Below, piece after piece: positions 8,501 to 17,695 of a stretch of DNA of 64,000 nt (positions are counted from its first letter, which is position 1; every line of letters starts with the position of its first letter). The DNA lies in assembly GCF_001189845.1 (NCBI RefSeq), contig NZ_LFLZ01000020.1, forward strand, positions 62,001-126,000, in the 5' to 3' direction. Source of the DNA: Bradyrhizobium tropiciagri (GTDB taxonomy: Bacteria > Pseudomonadota > Alphaproteobacteria > Rhizobiales > Xanthobacteraceae). The translations under genes were made by a program, and so were the position numbers. The notes under the pieces are model-generated. The model saw only the letters and a program-made list of their open reading frames with translations, did not search any database and was not told where the DNA came from.

Positions 8501-8545
8501 AATTCCTTAAGGCGCCCATGACCGGTTTGGTGGGGAATTCCTTAA
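8501..8545 (-). promoter_or_regulatory. Duplicated 10-bp box upstream of the ATPase pair
   Basis: AATTCCTTAA occurs at 8501-8510 and again at 8536-8545, start-to-start distance 35 bp, in the leader of the minus-strand ATPase gene that starts at 8406. A direct repeat at this position could be a regulator site or promoter element. This is inferred from spacing only. Confidence 0.4.
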
Positions 8546-8561
8546 TGGACTGAGTAGGCTA

Positions 8562-8610
8562 GGGCATGATCCGGAAAATGACGCAGCGGTTTTCCGGGAA
8601 AATCGTGCCC
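8562..8610. repeat. Palindromic repeat, family G (GGGCATGATCCGGAAAA type), copy 1
   Basis: GGGCATGATCCGGAAAA is answered by TTTTCCGGGAAAATCGTGCCC. Relatives are at 18805 and 35480. It separates the ATPase leader from the protease stop and may double as a terminator. Confidence 0.75.
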
Positions 8611-8630
8611 AAATCAAAGCGCCGGCGCGA

Positions 8631-9884
8631 TCAGCGGTGCCGGCCCCAAGGGCCTTGTAGGGGACCTTGGAGAGGACCTAGCGGCCCCAAAGGTCCCTGT
8701 GCGGGGCTGGTGCCCGGCAGCGGCGGCGGGTTGTTCGGCTGCGCGGGCGGTGTGTCGCCCCACGGGCCATGGGTGATCGGCGGAGACTGATCGCCCGCCG
8801 CGGATGGCTGGTCCTGAGTCTGGCTCGTGTCCGAGGTCTCATCCGGCAGCGCCAGCGGTCCGGGATCGTGACCGCCGGCATATTTCACCAGCGCATCGAC
8901 CCGGGACTTCACCGAGGGGTGGGTCGCGAACAGGTCGGCAAAGCCCTCGCGCGGATTGTCGACGCAGAGTTCCATCACCGCCGAGGTCGCGTCCGGCAAC
9001 TCGCCGCGGTTCTCGATCTTGCGCAGCGCCGAGATCATCGCATCGGGGTTCTTGGTCAATTCGACCGATCCGGCGTCGGCGAGAAATTCGCGCGAGCGCG
9101 ACAGCGCGAGCTTGACCACCTGCGACAGCAGCCAGGCCAGCATGATCAGTGCGACCGCGATGATGATGACGACGATCGCGCCGCCGCCCGAGCCCTTGCT
9201 GTCGCGATCGGAGGACGATCTCGACGATGAGGAGGATGACGAAGACGACCAGCCGCCTCCGCCGCCGCTCGAGTTCCACGACAGGTTTGTGAACAGGCGG
9301 AAGAACAGCTCGCCGAAGAAGCCGACCACGCCGGCGATGATCACCGCGATCACCATCAGCTGCACGTCGCCGTTCTTGATATGGGTGAGCTCGTGGCCGA
9401 GCACGGCCTCGATCTCCTGGTCGTTCAGCGCACGCAATAGGCCGGTGGTGACCGTGATGGCGTATTGGCGCGGGTTGAGGCCAGTCGCGAACGCGTTCAG
9501 CGCGGGACTGTCCATCACCTTCAGCTTCGGCATCGGGATGCCGCGCGAGATGCAGAGGTTTTCCAGCAGATTATACAGCCGCGGCTGCTGCTGCCGCGTC
9601 ACGCTCTCGCCGCCGGTGACGGCGTCGATCATCTTCTGGTGGAAGAAGTAGGCGATCACGATCCAGGCCACCGCCGCGATCGTCGCCCATGGCAGGGCGG
9701 ACACCAGATCGCGCGAGGCCCGCGTCAGGTAATAGTCGACGGTGCGGCCACTATCGATCATCACCTCCGCGACCAGCGCGCCGGCATAGACCAGCACGTA
9801 GATCAGCAGGAACAGACCGCCGAGCAGCAGCATCGAACGAAACTTGTTCGATGCGATATGCGTGTAGAGACCATAGGCGGCCAT
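8631..9884 (-). CDS. M48-family membrane zinc protease with low-complexity insert and tail
   Basis: A 417-residue HtpX/Ste24-type protease. Membrane segments lie at about residues 15-40 and 65-82, the zinc motif HELTH is at 164-168, and the third ligand is the Glu in SREFLADAGS. It is presumably an integral membrane protease with a cytoplasmic active site. Two unusual parts are a Gly/Ser-rich insert (about ten consecutive Ser interrupted by Arg) between membrane segments after the active site, and a Pro/Gly-rich C-terminus with GPL/GP-LQ repeats. The start at 9884 has GGGAG upstream; longer versions run into a repeat. lemA follows upstream in the same direction, a common pairing. Confidence 0.88.
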   Translation of the reverse strand: MAAYGLYTHIASNKFRSMLLLGGLFLLIYVLVYAGALVAEVMIDSGRTVDYYLTRASRDLVSALPWATIAAVAWIVIAYFFHQKMIDAVTGGESVTRQQQPRLYNLLENLCISRGIPMPKLKVMDSPALNAFATGLNPRQYAITVTTGLLRALNDQEIEAVLGHELTHIKNGDVQLMVIAVIIAGVVGFFGELFFRLFTNLSWNSSGGGGGWSSSSSSSSSRSSSDRDSKGSGGGAIVVIIIAVALIMLAWLLSQVVKLALSRSREFLADAGSVELTKNPDAMISALRKIENRGELPDATSAVMELCVDNPREGFADLFATHPSVKSRVDALVKYAGGHDPGPLALPDETSDTSQTQDQPSAAGDQSPPITHGPWGDTPPAQPNNPPPLPGTSPAQGPLGPLGPLQGPLQGPWGRHR

Positions 9885-9904
9885 GGAGCGCTCCCGCTTC
9901 TCAC

Positions 9905-10004
9905 CGTCATTCCGGGGCGCGCTGAAAGCGCGAACCCGGGATCTCGAGGTGAGTGAGTGCGATGGGATTCCGGGTTCGATGCGTTGCATCGCCCCGGAAT
10001 GACC
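9905..10004. repeat. Intergenic palindromic repeat, family B (CGTCATTCCGGGG type), copy 1
   Basis: CGTCATTCCGGGGCGCG...AACCCGGGATC and the inverted GGGATTCCGGGTTC...GCCCCGGAATGACC lie between lemA and the M48 protease. Other copies or pieces occur at 24753, 28131 and 40903. Confidence 0.85.
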
Positions 10005-10031
10005 GAAGGGGCGTCATCTCGAAGGAAGTCG

Positions 10032-10592
10032 TCAGAACTTCACGCTCGGTGCCGCCTCGACCTCCGTGCGGCTGGCGCCGAGGTCGAAGAAATCCTTGCG
10101 GGTGAAACCGAACATGCCGGCGAACAGCGCGGCCGGCATCTGCTGGATGCCGGTGTTGTATTCCTGGACCGCGTTGTTGAAGAAGCGGCGGCTGGCGGCG
10201 ATCTTGTTCTCGAGATCGGAGAGCTCGGAGGCGAGCTGCTGGAAATTGGCGTTGGCCTTGAGGTCCGGGTAGGCCTCCGACAGCGCGATCAGCCGGCCGA
10301 GCGCGCCGGAGAGCTGGTTCTCCGCCGCCGAGACCTGCGCCGGACCCTGCGCCGACATCGCCGAGTTGCGCGCCTTGATGACGTCGTCGAGCGTGCCGCG
10401 CTCATGTGCGGCATAGCCCTTCACGGTCTCGACCAGGTTCGGGATCAGGTCGTGGCGCTGCTTGAGCTGCACGTCGATGTCGGCAAAGGCCTGGCTGACC
10501 CGCTGGCCGAGCGCGACGAGGCGGTTGTAGGCGCCGAATGCAAACAGCACGAGAAGGACGACGACGCCGATAACGATCCAGCTGGTCGACAT
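10032..10592 (-). CDS. lemA: LemA family protein
   Basis: A 186-residue protein with one N-terminal membrane helix (about residues 5-22) and the family signature QRHDLIPNLVETVKGYAAHE, followed by long amphipathic helices. LemA proteins are membrane-anchored with unclear function and often sit beside M48 proteases, as here. The ATG at 10592 has AGGAG 10 bp upstream; a longer frame to 10637 has no ribosome site. Transcription probably continues through the palindromic repeat into the protease gene. Confidence 0.92.
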   Translation of the reverse strand: MSTSWIVIGVVVLLVLFAFGAYNRLVALGQRVSQAFADIDVQLKQRHDLIPNLVETVKGYAAHERGTLDDVIKARNSAMSAQGPAQVSAAENQLSGALGRLIALSEAYPDLKANANFQQLASELSDLENKIAASRRFFNNAVQEYNTGIQQMPAALFAGMFGFTRKDFFDLGASRTEVEAAPSVKF

Positions 10593-10727
10593 GACAGGGC
10601 AACTCCTGATGGACGAGACGGCGGCACCGTAGCCCAAGATCGGGGCGCAGGGCAGCCCGCCGCGAGAAGGTGGGCACGCGTTGGTCGGCCGATCCCCCGG
10701 ATAGGTTCAACTGGAGGCTGGCCAACG

Positions 10728-11270
10728 CTAGGCCGCGGGCGCCTGGCGGACGCCACTTTGCAGGGGGATTCCAGTCGCCCCAGATAATTCCGAGGCGAGC
10801 CAACTGGCTTCGTCGAGCGACCACGACTGCACCGGAATCCTGTGCCTGCCGCCCCGCTTGAAGTCGACAATCACGTCCGTGCGAGACCAGTCCCACTGAG
10901 CCACCGTATCCGTATACGTCATGATTCCGACTTCACTGCATTCGTCGAACGAGCAGTGTTCTATGACTTCGGTCCGCAGCACGACCCTCGTCCATCGTAG
11001 AACGAACGACCTGACGATCGTCATTTTCCGGTCATCCGGATCGATCCGGACGGCCCATTGCCGGACGATGCCGAGAGCGACGATGCAGCCGAGCAAGACG
11101 AGTATTGCAAATGTCCGGGTTTGACTTGCGGAAGGATCGATCGTCTTCCCAATGATGATCGCGAGGGCGGAAACGGCGGCGGCGATAGTCCATAGCCCCC
11201 ATCGTATGCCAATGCCGTCCGACACGAACACGATTGTCTTGGATGATCCGCTGGGCTCGTGCTGAGCCAT
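10728..11270 (-). CDS. Membrane protein of unknown function with two helices
   Basis: A 180-residue protein that I do not recognise. Two adjacent membrane segments (about residues 25-42 and 52-68) are followed by a soluble beta-rich tail of about 105 residues (VRIDPDDRKMTIVRSF..., DWSRTDVIVDFKRGGRHRI...). The layout of two helices plus a small beta domain resembles PH-like membrane proteins of the YcxB/DUF2244 kind, but no motif fixes this. Codon use and base composition match the neighbours. It is separated from lemA by 135 bp with nothing notable. Confidence 0.7.
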   Translation of the reverse strand: MAQHEPSGSSKTIVFVSDGIGIRWGLWTIAAAVSALAIIIGKTIDPSASQTRTFAILVLLGCIVALGIVRQWAVRIDPDDRKMTIVRSFVLRWTRVVLRTEVIEHCSFDECSEVGIMTYTDTVAQWDWSRTDVIVDFKRGGRHRIPVQSWSLDEASWLASELSGATGIPLQSGVRQAPAA

Positions 11271-11363
11271 GATGGCTACGTTCCGTTCAACCGGCTAATG
11301 GCGCGTCGGCAGGTTCCACAACTTGGCATTGCGGCAGGAGATGCTCAAGGATAAACGTGAATT

Positions 11364-12332
11364 TCAGTCGGTCGCGTCGCCCCAGCGCCATTTGCGGGCG
11401 CGTCCATAATCGGCCTTGGCGCGCCGCGGCACTTTTGTGACAACAACGCCATCTCTCGTGCAGAGTTTGGCCGCAATTTCCACCTTGCTGACCACTGGCT
11501 GTGCCAGCACGCGGGACCGTCGTGCTGCCAGTGGCGCCCGTGTAAGCGCGACATAGGCGAAGCGCTCGTCCTCGAACGGGGCGTCGGCGCCCTTGACCTG
11601 CTTGTGGGCGCGCGAGCGTTGCAGGCGCTGCGAGAAATGGCACCAGTCGGGCGCGACCAGCGGGCAGGCGCCGTCATGCGGGCAGGGCGCGGTGACATGC
11701 GCGCCGGCGGCGATCAATCGTGCGCGGAGTGCGATGATCCGTGCGTAGCCAGCGGGCGTGCCGGGTTCGACGACCAGCAGGGTATCGCTGGTTTTCTCCC
11801 ACATGACATCGGTGAGCGCGTCGCGCTCGGCGTCATTGAGCTCGTTGATGACGTAGCTCGCGATCACGAGGTCAGCGGCCTCGGCATGCGCCGCATAGGT
11901 GCGGGCCTGGCCGAGCTCGTAGGTGATGCGGCGCAGGCGGTCACTCCGGCGCGTGAGGTCGAGCGCCAGCGTGCGCAGGGCCTCATTGGCATCGAGCAGA
12001 GTGAACTCCTGCAACGACGAGAAGGCTTCCGCGGCCGCCCAGCTCGCCGTCCCGGGCCCGGCGCCGACATCGAGCAGGCTGGTGGGCGCGAAGTCCGGCC
12101 TGATTTCGGAGAGTGCATTGAGGCTCGCCACCACGGCGGCATAGGTCGCGGGCATCCGCGCCAGCGCGTAGGCCAGCGCATCAGTCTCGGTCTTGATAGT
12201 CGAGGAGCCGCCGCCTTCGCGATAGGTCTGCGAAATCACCGCCGCTCGGCCGGCGGCGTCGTTGCGCGACAGTCCTTCGAGCCGGACGTTGAGGGCGGCT
12301 TTGAGTTCAGCAGGCAGGTCGGGTGAGGTCAT
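11364..12332 (-). CDS. Rsm22-like small-ribosomal-subunit methyltransferase
   Basis: A 322-residue SAM-dependent methyltransferase. The SAM loop is LLDVGAGPGTA near residue 86. A Cys-rich segment with CPHDGAC and DWCHFSQRLQRS follows at about 210-235, typical of the Rsm22 family linked to mitochondrial small-subunit assembly, where the cysteines may bind metal. The start at 12332 is preceded by GAGGGG; an alternative ATG at 12344 overlaps that site. The stop at 11364 leaves a basic C-terminus. Activity on ribosomes is inferred from the family only. The frame stays open far upstream through smc, which is an artefact of high GC. Confidence 0.8.
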   Translation of the reverse strand: MTSPDLPAELKAALNVRLEGLSRNDAAGRAAVISQTYREGGGSSTIKTETDALAYALARMPATYAAVVASLNALSEIRPDFAPTSLLDVGAGPGTASWAAAEAFSSLQEFTLLDANEALRTLALDLTRRSDRLRRITYELGQARTYAAHAEAADLVIASYVINELNDAERDALTDVMWEKTSDTLLVVEPGTPAGYARIIALRARLIAAGAHVTAPCPHDGACPLVAPDWCHFSQRLQRSRAHKQVKGADAPFEDERFAYVALTRAPLAARRSRVLAQPVVSKVEIAAKLCTRDGVVVTKVPRRAKADYGRARKWRWGDATD

Positions 12333-12350
12333 ACGACGTACCATCCCCTC

Positions 12351-12465
12351 GTCATTGCGAGCGGAGCGAAGCAATCCATAGCGCCGCTTGCTGAAGCATG
12401 GATTGCTTCGTCGCTTCCGCGCAAAATTGCTTCGCAATTTTGTCGCCGAGCTCCTCGCAATGACG
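12351..12465. repeat. Intergenic palindromic repeat, family A, copy 3, with an inserted second palindrome
   Basis: The usual arms GTCATTGCGAGCG...CAATCCA and TGGATTGCTTCG...TCGCAATGACG are present. The right arm is interrupted by about 28 extra bases centred on GCAAAATTGC...GCAATTTTG, itself palindromic. It lies between smc and the Rsm22-like gene. Confidence 0.88.
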
Positions 12466-12487
12466 ACGTTTGGTCGCGAGCGTAGCC

Positions 12488-15400
12488 CTACGCCACGTTC
12501 TGGTCGAGAATATCGACCGCGCCCTGCAGGTCGACCGACACCAGCTGCGACACGCCGCGCTCGGCCATGGTGACGCCGAACAGCCGGTTCATCCGCGCCA
12601 TCGTGATCGGATTGTGCGTGATGATGATGAAGCGCGTGTCGGTCGAGCCGGTCATTTCGTGGAGGAGGCTGCAGAACCGTTCGACGTTGTGGTCGTCGAG
12701 CGGCGCGTCGACTTCGTCCAGCACGCAGATCGGCGACGGGTTGGTGAGGAACACCGCGAAGATCAGCGAGAGCGCGGTCAGCGCCTGCTCGCCGCCCGAC
12801 AGCAGCGACAGCGTCTGCGGCTTCTTGCCGGGCGGCTTGGCGATGATCTCGAGACCGGCTTCGAGCGGATCGTCGCTCTCGATCAGGTGCAGCGCGGCTT
12901 CGCCGCCGCCGAACAGCTCGGTGAACAGCCGCTTGAAGTGGTTGTTGACGGTCTCGAACGAGGTCAGCAGACGCTCGCGGGCTTCGCGGTTGAGGCTCTG
13001 GATGCCCTGGCGCAGCCGCTTGATCGCCTCGACGAGGTCGTCGCGTTCGGTGGTCAGCGCGGTGTGCTGGGTCTCGACTTCCTTGAGTTCTTCCTCGGCG
13101 CGGAGGTTGACGGCGCCCAGCCGCTCGCGGTCGCGGCGGAGCTTCTCGAGCTCTTCTTCGACCTGGCCGACCGGCGGCAGCTCCGCGCCGGGCTCGATCT
13201 CGGCCATGCCGACGACTGCGCTCGGCTCGACCTCGAGCATGTCGTGGATCTCGCGCTCGATGTCGGCGAGGCGGCGGCGGGTGCCTTCCATGCGCTCTTC
13301 GGCGCGCGCGGTGGCTTCGCGGGATGAGGACAGCGCTTCGAGCGTGGCCTTGGCGACGCGGTCGGTTTCCGCCATCGCGGATTCGGCAGTCGCGAGTGCG
13401 TCGGCGGCGATGCGGCGATCGCCTTCGGCGTGCTCGATCTCCGTGATCAGCGCGCTGCGCTTCTCGGCGAACACTTCCGGCGCGTTGGCAAGCTCCTCGC
13501 GCTCGATCGACACCTCGGCGATACGCGCCTCGATGGTCCCGACCTGCGAGGCGGCGCTGGTCTTGCGGTTCTGCCATTCATTGCGTTCGGCAAGGATTGC
13601 CTGCACGCGGCGATCGGCGAGCTCGGCCTCGCGGGCGAGCGCCTGCGCCTCGGCGCGGACCTGCGCCGCGGCACGGCGCTGGTTGTCGATCTCGGCGCGA
13701 ACCGCGGCGAGTTGGGCCTCGGTCTCGATACCCGGGGGCAGCTCGGCGAGCGCCGCAGCGGCGCTCTCATGCGCGGCCTCGGCCTCGGCGCGGTCGGCGG
13801 CGACGCGGCTGTGCGCCTCGGTCAGCGCCGATTTGCGCGCGGCGTGACGGTTGATCTCGCGCTCGGTCGCGGCATGGCGTTCGCGCGCGGCATCGGTCTC
13901 GCGGCGGGCGGCGCGCACGGCTTCACGCGAGGCGCCCTCGGCGGCGGACGCCGAGCGCAGTTCTTCTTCAGCCGTCTCCAGCGCCTGGCGCTTGGCGGCG
14001 GCATCGATCCGGGCCTGTTCCAGCTCGTGCTCGATGTCGACCAGGCGGGCGCGTTCGGCGAGGCGGCGGGCCGCGCCGGTCGGGGCATGCGCGTCGGCAA
14101 CAAAGCCGTCCCAGCGCCAGACGTCGCCTTCGAGCGACACCAGCCGCTGGCCGGTCTTCAGCTGCGACACCAGCGCCGCGCCGCGCTCCTTCGCGACGAC
14201 GCCGATCTGGGCGAGACGGCGCGCCAGTTCCGGCGGCGCCTGGACGTGATCGGCCAGCCGCTCGACACCGTCAGGCAGCGAGGGATCGCCCGAGGCTTCG
14301 CCGACATTGGTCCAGCGCATCGGCGCCGAGGAATCCACAGGCGCATCGAGGTCGTCGCCGAGGACCGCGCCGATCGCCTTTTCATAGCCCTTGGCGACCG
14401 TGATGCCGTCGATGATCGGCGGCCACAGGTTCTTGGTCTCGCTGGTGACCAGCTTGGAGATGGTGCGGGCTTCGGTCTCGAGCCGCTGCACGCGCTTCTC
14501 GGCCTCAACGAGCGGATTGCGGGAGCTTCCAGCGTCTGCCGCGCGGCAGCGTGATGCGCCTCGCTCTCCTGCACCGCGGCCTCGGATTCGGCGAGCGTCT
14601 GCTGCGCCATCTCCATTGCGGCGGCGAGCGCGTCGATGTCGCCGAGATTGCCGGTTTCCTGCGCGAGCTTGGTTTCCTCGGCCTGGACGTTGGCGATCTC
14701 CTGATCCAGTCGCGCCAACCGGTCGCGATGGGTGCGCACGCCGGCTTCGAGCTGGTTGCGCTTGGCGGTGAGGTCGGCGAGCTGCGTGGTCAGCTCGGAG
14801 AACTGCCGCTCGGTCGCGGCCAGGATCTCTTCGGCCTCCGAGACGCGCTCGTCGACGCCGGAGCGCTTCTCGACGCGCGACTTGATCTCTTCCTTCAGCT
14901 CGGCGTCTTCGGTGTCGAGCCGCTGCAACGCGATGTCGGCATCCGAGGTTTGCTGCTGCTCGCGCGCGATGTCCTGAGCGAACTGGGCGAGGCGGCGATC
15001 GAGCTCGCCGACGCGCTCCTTGGCGCGCTGCTCCTCGCGGTCGAGCATCTCGCGCGCATTGGTCAGGCGCTGCAGGCCGGCGGCGGCTCGCGCCTCGGCG
15101 TCGCGCAGCGCCGGCAGTTCGGTGGCGCGGATCGCCTGGATGCGCGCGGCCTCCGCCTGATGCTGGGTGCGCTCGGCCATCTCGCGCACGGCGAGATCGT
15201 GGGTGCGCGCGGCGTCGTTGACGTCGGCGTTGGCCTCGATCCAGCGCAGGTGGAACAGCATGGCCTCGGACTTGCGCACCTTGGCCGCGACCTCACGGTA
15301 GCGAATCGCCTGGCGGGCCTGCTTCTTCAGGCCTTCCATCTGGCCTGTGAGCTGGCCGATCACGTCCTCGACGCGGGTGAGGTTGGTTTCGGCCGCCTTG

Positions 15401-15951
15401 AGCCGCAGTTCCGCCTCGTGACGGCGGGCATGCAGACCGGCGACGCCGGCGGCGTCTTCCAGCACGCGGCGGCGCTGCTCGGGCTTGGCCTGAATGATCT
15501 CGCCGATCTTGCCCTGGTGAACCAGCGCCGGCGAACGCGCGCCGGTGGCGGCGTCGGCGAACAGGATCTGCACGTCGCGGGCACGCACGTCGCGGCCGTT
15601 GATGCGATACACCGAGCCGGCCTCGCGCTCGATGCGGCGGGAGATTTCGAGCAGCTGGCTGTCATTCACCGCGGCCGGCGCCGAGCGATCGGAATTGTCG
15701 ATCGTCATCACAACTTCGGCGTGGTTGCGCGCCGGACGGTTGCCGGAACCGGCGAAGATCACCGCATCCATGTCGGCGGCGCGCAGCGACTTGTGCGAGG
15801 TCTCGCCCATCGCCCAGCGCAGCGCTTCGACGAGATTGGATTTGCCGCAGCCGTTCGGTCCGACGACGCCGGTCAGGCCCGGCTCGATCATGAAATCGGT
15901 GGGTTCAACGAACGACTTGAAACCGTGCAGGCGGAGGCGCGTGAGCTTCAT
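12488..15951 (-). CDS. smc: Chromosome segregation protein SMC, frame broken by one base
   Basis: Together the two frames give a 1154-residue SMC. The N-terminal Walker A GPNGCGKSN and GFKSF start are at residues 1-40, long coiled coils flank a hinge (region DGITVAKGYEKAIGAVLGDD), and the C-terminus has the ABC signature LSLLSGGEQALTALSLIFA and Walker B ICVLDEVDAPLDD. The two halves are in different frames. One base added at about 14523/14524 (GAAGCTCCC to GAAGCTGCCC on the coding strand) joins them as LEAARNPLVEAEKR. SMC is normally essential for chromosome organisation, so this break is most likely a sequence error. The ATG at 15951 precedes the conserved MKLTRLRLHGFK. Neighbours dsbA-like, dciA and mutY match alphaproteobacterial synteny. 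Confidence 0.93.
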
Positions 15952-16244
15952 GTACACAAATCTCGTTTGGCCGGGCGCGAATCTCCCTGCCGTGACAATA
16001 CCATGGATGGCAATGTCGGTGTCTGGGGTGAATAGCTGCGTGCAGCTCTCATGAGCGGCGACAATGGCGATGCCTGCGCGTCAGGGCAACCGCTCGACCC
16101 AGCTTTTCCCAAGGGATTTACAAGGGATTTGCAGGGGTTTGTGGCCCTTGCATGTCCGCGGAGATTCGCATCGGGCGAATCAGGTTTTCAACAACGAAAT
16201 AATGCGATCGCCGCATATGGTGATCGCAAGTCATCCACAATTAT

Positions 16245-16269
16245 CGTGCCCGACTCAAAATCGGGCACG
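16245..16269 (-). terminator. Hairpin downstream of the DsbA-like gene
   Basis: CGTGCCCGA (16245-16253) and TCGGGCACG (16261-16269) form a perfect 9-bp stem 27 bp past the minus-strand stop at 16296. The following AT-rich stretch has no long T-run, so termination strength is uncertain. The rest of the gap 15952-16295 holds no gene I can support. Confidence 0.6.
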
Positions 16270-16295
16270 ACGATGTCAGGCTCGAAGGTTTGCGA

Positions 16296-16952
16296 TCAGC
16301 TCTTCAGCAGCGGATCGATGTGCTTGCTGAATTCCTCGAACGAGGTCTCGCCCTTCAGCATCTCGCCGTTGATGAAGAAGGTCGGCGTCGAGTTCACCTT
16401 CAGCACGTCGTTGGCGTATTTCTGGTCGGCGGCGATCTTGTCGAGCAGCGTCTGATCCTTCAGGCAGTCCTCGACCTGCTGCTGGCTGAGGCCGGCCTGC
16501 TTGCCGATCCGGGTCAGCGTCTCGGTGGTGTTCTTCGTCACCCAGTCGTTCTGCTGGCGGAACAGCAGGTCGATCACGGCGAAGAACTTCGGCGCATCGT
16601 CCTTGGCGATGCAGCGCGCCAGCATCGAGCCGGCGGCGGCCTTGATGTCGAGGGGGAATTCGCGGAACACGTAACGGACCTTGCCGCTGTCGATGTAGGT
16701 CGACTTGATCTTCGGGAACACGGTCTCGTTGAAATTGGCGCAGTGCGGGCAGGTCATCGAGGCGTATTCGACGATGGTCACCTTGGCGTCCTGCGGGCCG
16801 AGGCCCATGTCCGGCAGCGACTGCGGCTTGGCGACCTCGGCGGCGGTTTGCGCGAATGCGTCCGTGATCAGGCGCAGCGGCGACAGGCCGGCGAGGGCGG
16901 CAAGGCCGGTCAGCGAGAGAGCGGTGGTGAAAGCGCGGCGCGTGATGATCAA
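16296..16952 (-). CDS. DsbA/DSBA-like periplasmic thiol-disulfide oxidoreductase
   Basis: A 218-residue protein with an N-terminal export signal (MIITRRAFTTALSLTGLAAL, with a twin-Arg-like RRAF), then a thioredoxin-fold domain with active site CPHC at residues 68-71 and the cis-Pro segment STPTFF. It probably acts on disulfides in the periplasm. I chose a TTG start at 16952 because GGGAG lies seven bases upstream. An in-frame ATG at 16979 has no ribosome site but cannot be excluded. The gene lies between smc and dciA, an arrangement common in alphaproteobacteria. Confidence 0.88.
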   Translation of the reverse strand: MIITRRAFTTALSLTGLAALAGLSPLRLITDAFAQTAAEVAKPQSLPDMGLGPQDAKVTIVEYASMTCPHCANFNETVFPKIKSTYIDSGKVRYVFREFPLDIKAAAGSMLARCIAKDDAPKFFAVIDLLFRQQNDWVTKNTTETLTRIGKQAGLSQQQVEDCLKDQTLLDKIAADQKYANDVLKVNSTPTFFINGEMLKGETSFEEFSKHIDPLLKS

Positions 16953-17075
16953 GGTCAGCTCCCGGATTGGCGCATTCACGCCACAATGAAGGGGGTCCCG
17001 AAAAAGAAGCCTTCGCTAGCTTGAAACGGCCATTGTGGCAATGCCGGGGTCTCGCGGCCGGCCTGCGGAAAAGCG

Positions 17076-17554
17076 TCAATTTCGCTTGATCGAGGCACCC
17101 AGCCGGGCCAGCGCCGCGCGCAGATCGTCGTCCTCCACAGCCGCCAGATTTGCAGCCTCCCGGGCCACGATTTTGGCGTCGGGCGGGCGCGGCCGCGCCG
17201 GGCGGCTGCGGCGCGAGAGGGGCGCCTGGCGGATCGTCAGGCGGCCGACCGCATGCCAGCCGAAGAAGCGGTTGACCCGTTCCAGGATCACGTCGGAGGA
17301 GTGCTGTATCTCGAGTGCCATCGGCCCCTCGACCCGCAGCACCAGCGTCGCCGGCTCCTGGGGCTGGCCCTCGACCGGCCGTGGCCACTGCATCTTCAAC
17401 GGCTCGCAAAAGGTGGCGATCCGCTCGCCCGCGATCTCGGTCCAGCGCGTCACCAGTTCGCGCGCGCAAAGCCCTGCTTGGCGTAGGCGTCGGTGAAGAC
17501 GTCGCTGAGCAGGATCGACAGGGGCTTTGCGCTGATCGGGCCGGGTTTGGACAT
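17076..17554 (-). CDS. dciA: DciA family protein (DUF721), frame broken by one base
   Basis: The ATG at 17554 opens MSKPGPISAKPLSILLSDVF and the frame stops after 34 residues. One base added in the alternating GC run at about 17461-17468 gives FAARELVTRWTEIAG and continues to 17076, for about 159 residues. The conserved core LVTRWTEIAGERIATFCEP is typical of DUF721/DciA, which helps load the replicative helicase DnaB in bacteria lacking DnaC. The family role is established; it is inferred here. The break falls in a GCGCGCGC tract, a typical place for an indel error. The gene is divergent from mutY. Confidence 0.85.
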
Positions 17555-17695
17555 GGGAGGGTTATAGCAGCGGTGGCGATGTGGCCGAAACAATGTTCAT
17601 CATTGTGGCGGCGTTTCCGCGGCCAGCGAAGAAAGACGTGGATGCCCAGGTCAAGTCCGGGCATGACGTGGCCAGATGTGCCTTAAGATAGGTCC

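Noticed and set aside
11364..13577. A 737-codon minus-strand frame running from the Rsm22-like gene through the repeat into smc
   Set aside because: Only the last 322 codons look like a protein; the first part is a frame shadow of smc with Arg/Ala bias.
13430..16035. Long plus-strand frames opposite smc
   Set aside because: Composition and position show them to be antisense shadows of the SMC coiled coils.
16051..16455. A plus-strand frame between smc and the DsbA-like gene
   Set aside because: Its second half is antisense to the DsbA-like gene and its first half has no ribosome site or domain.
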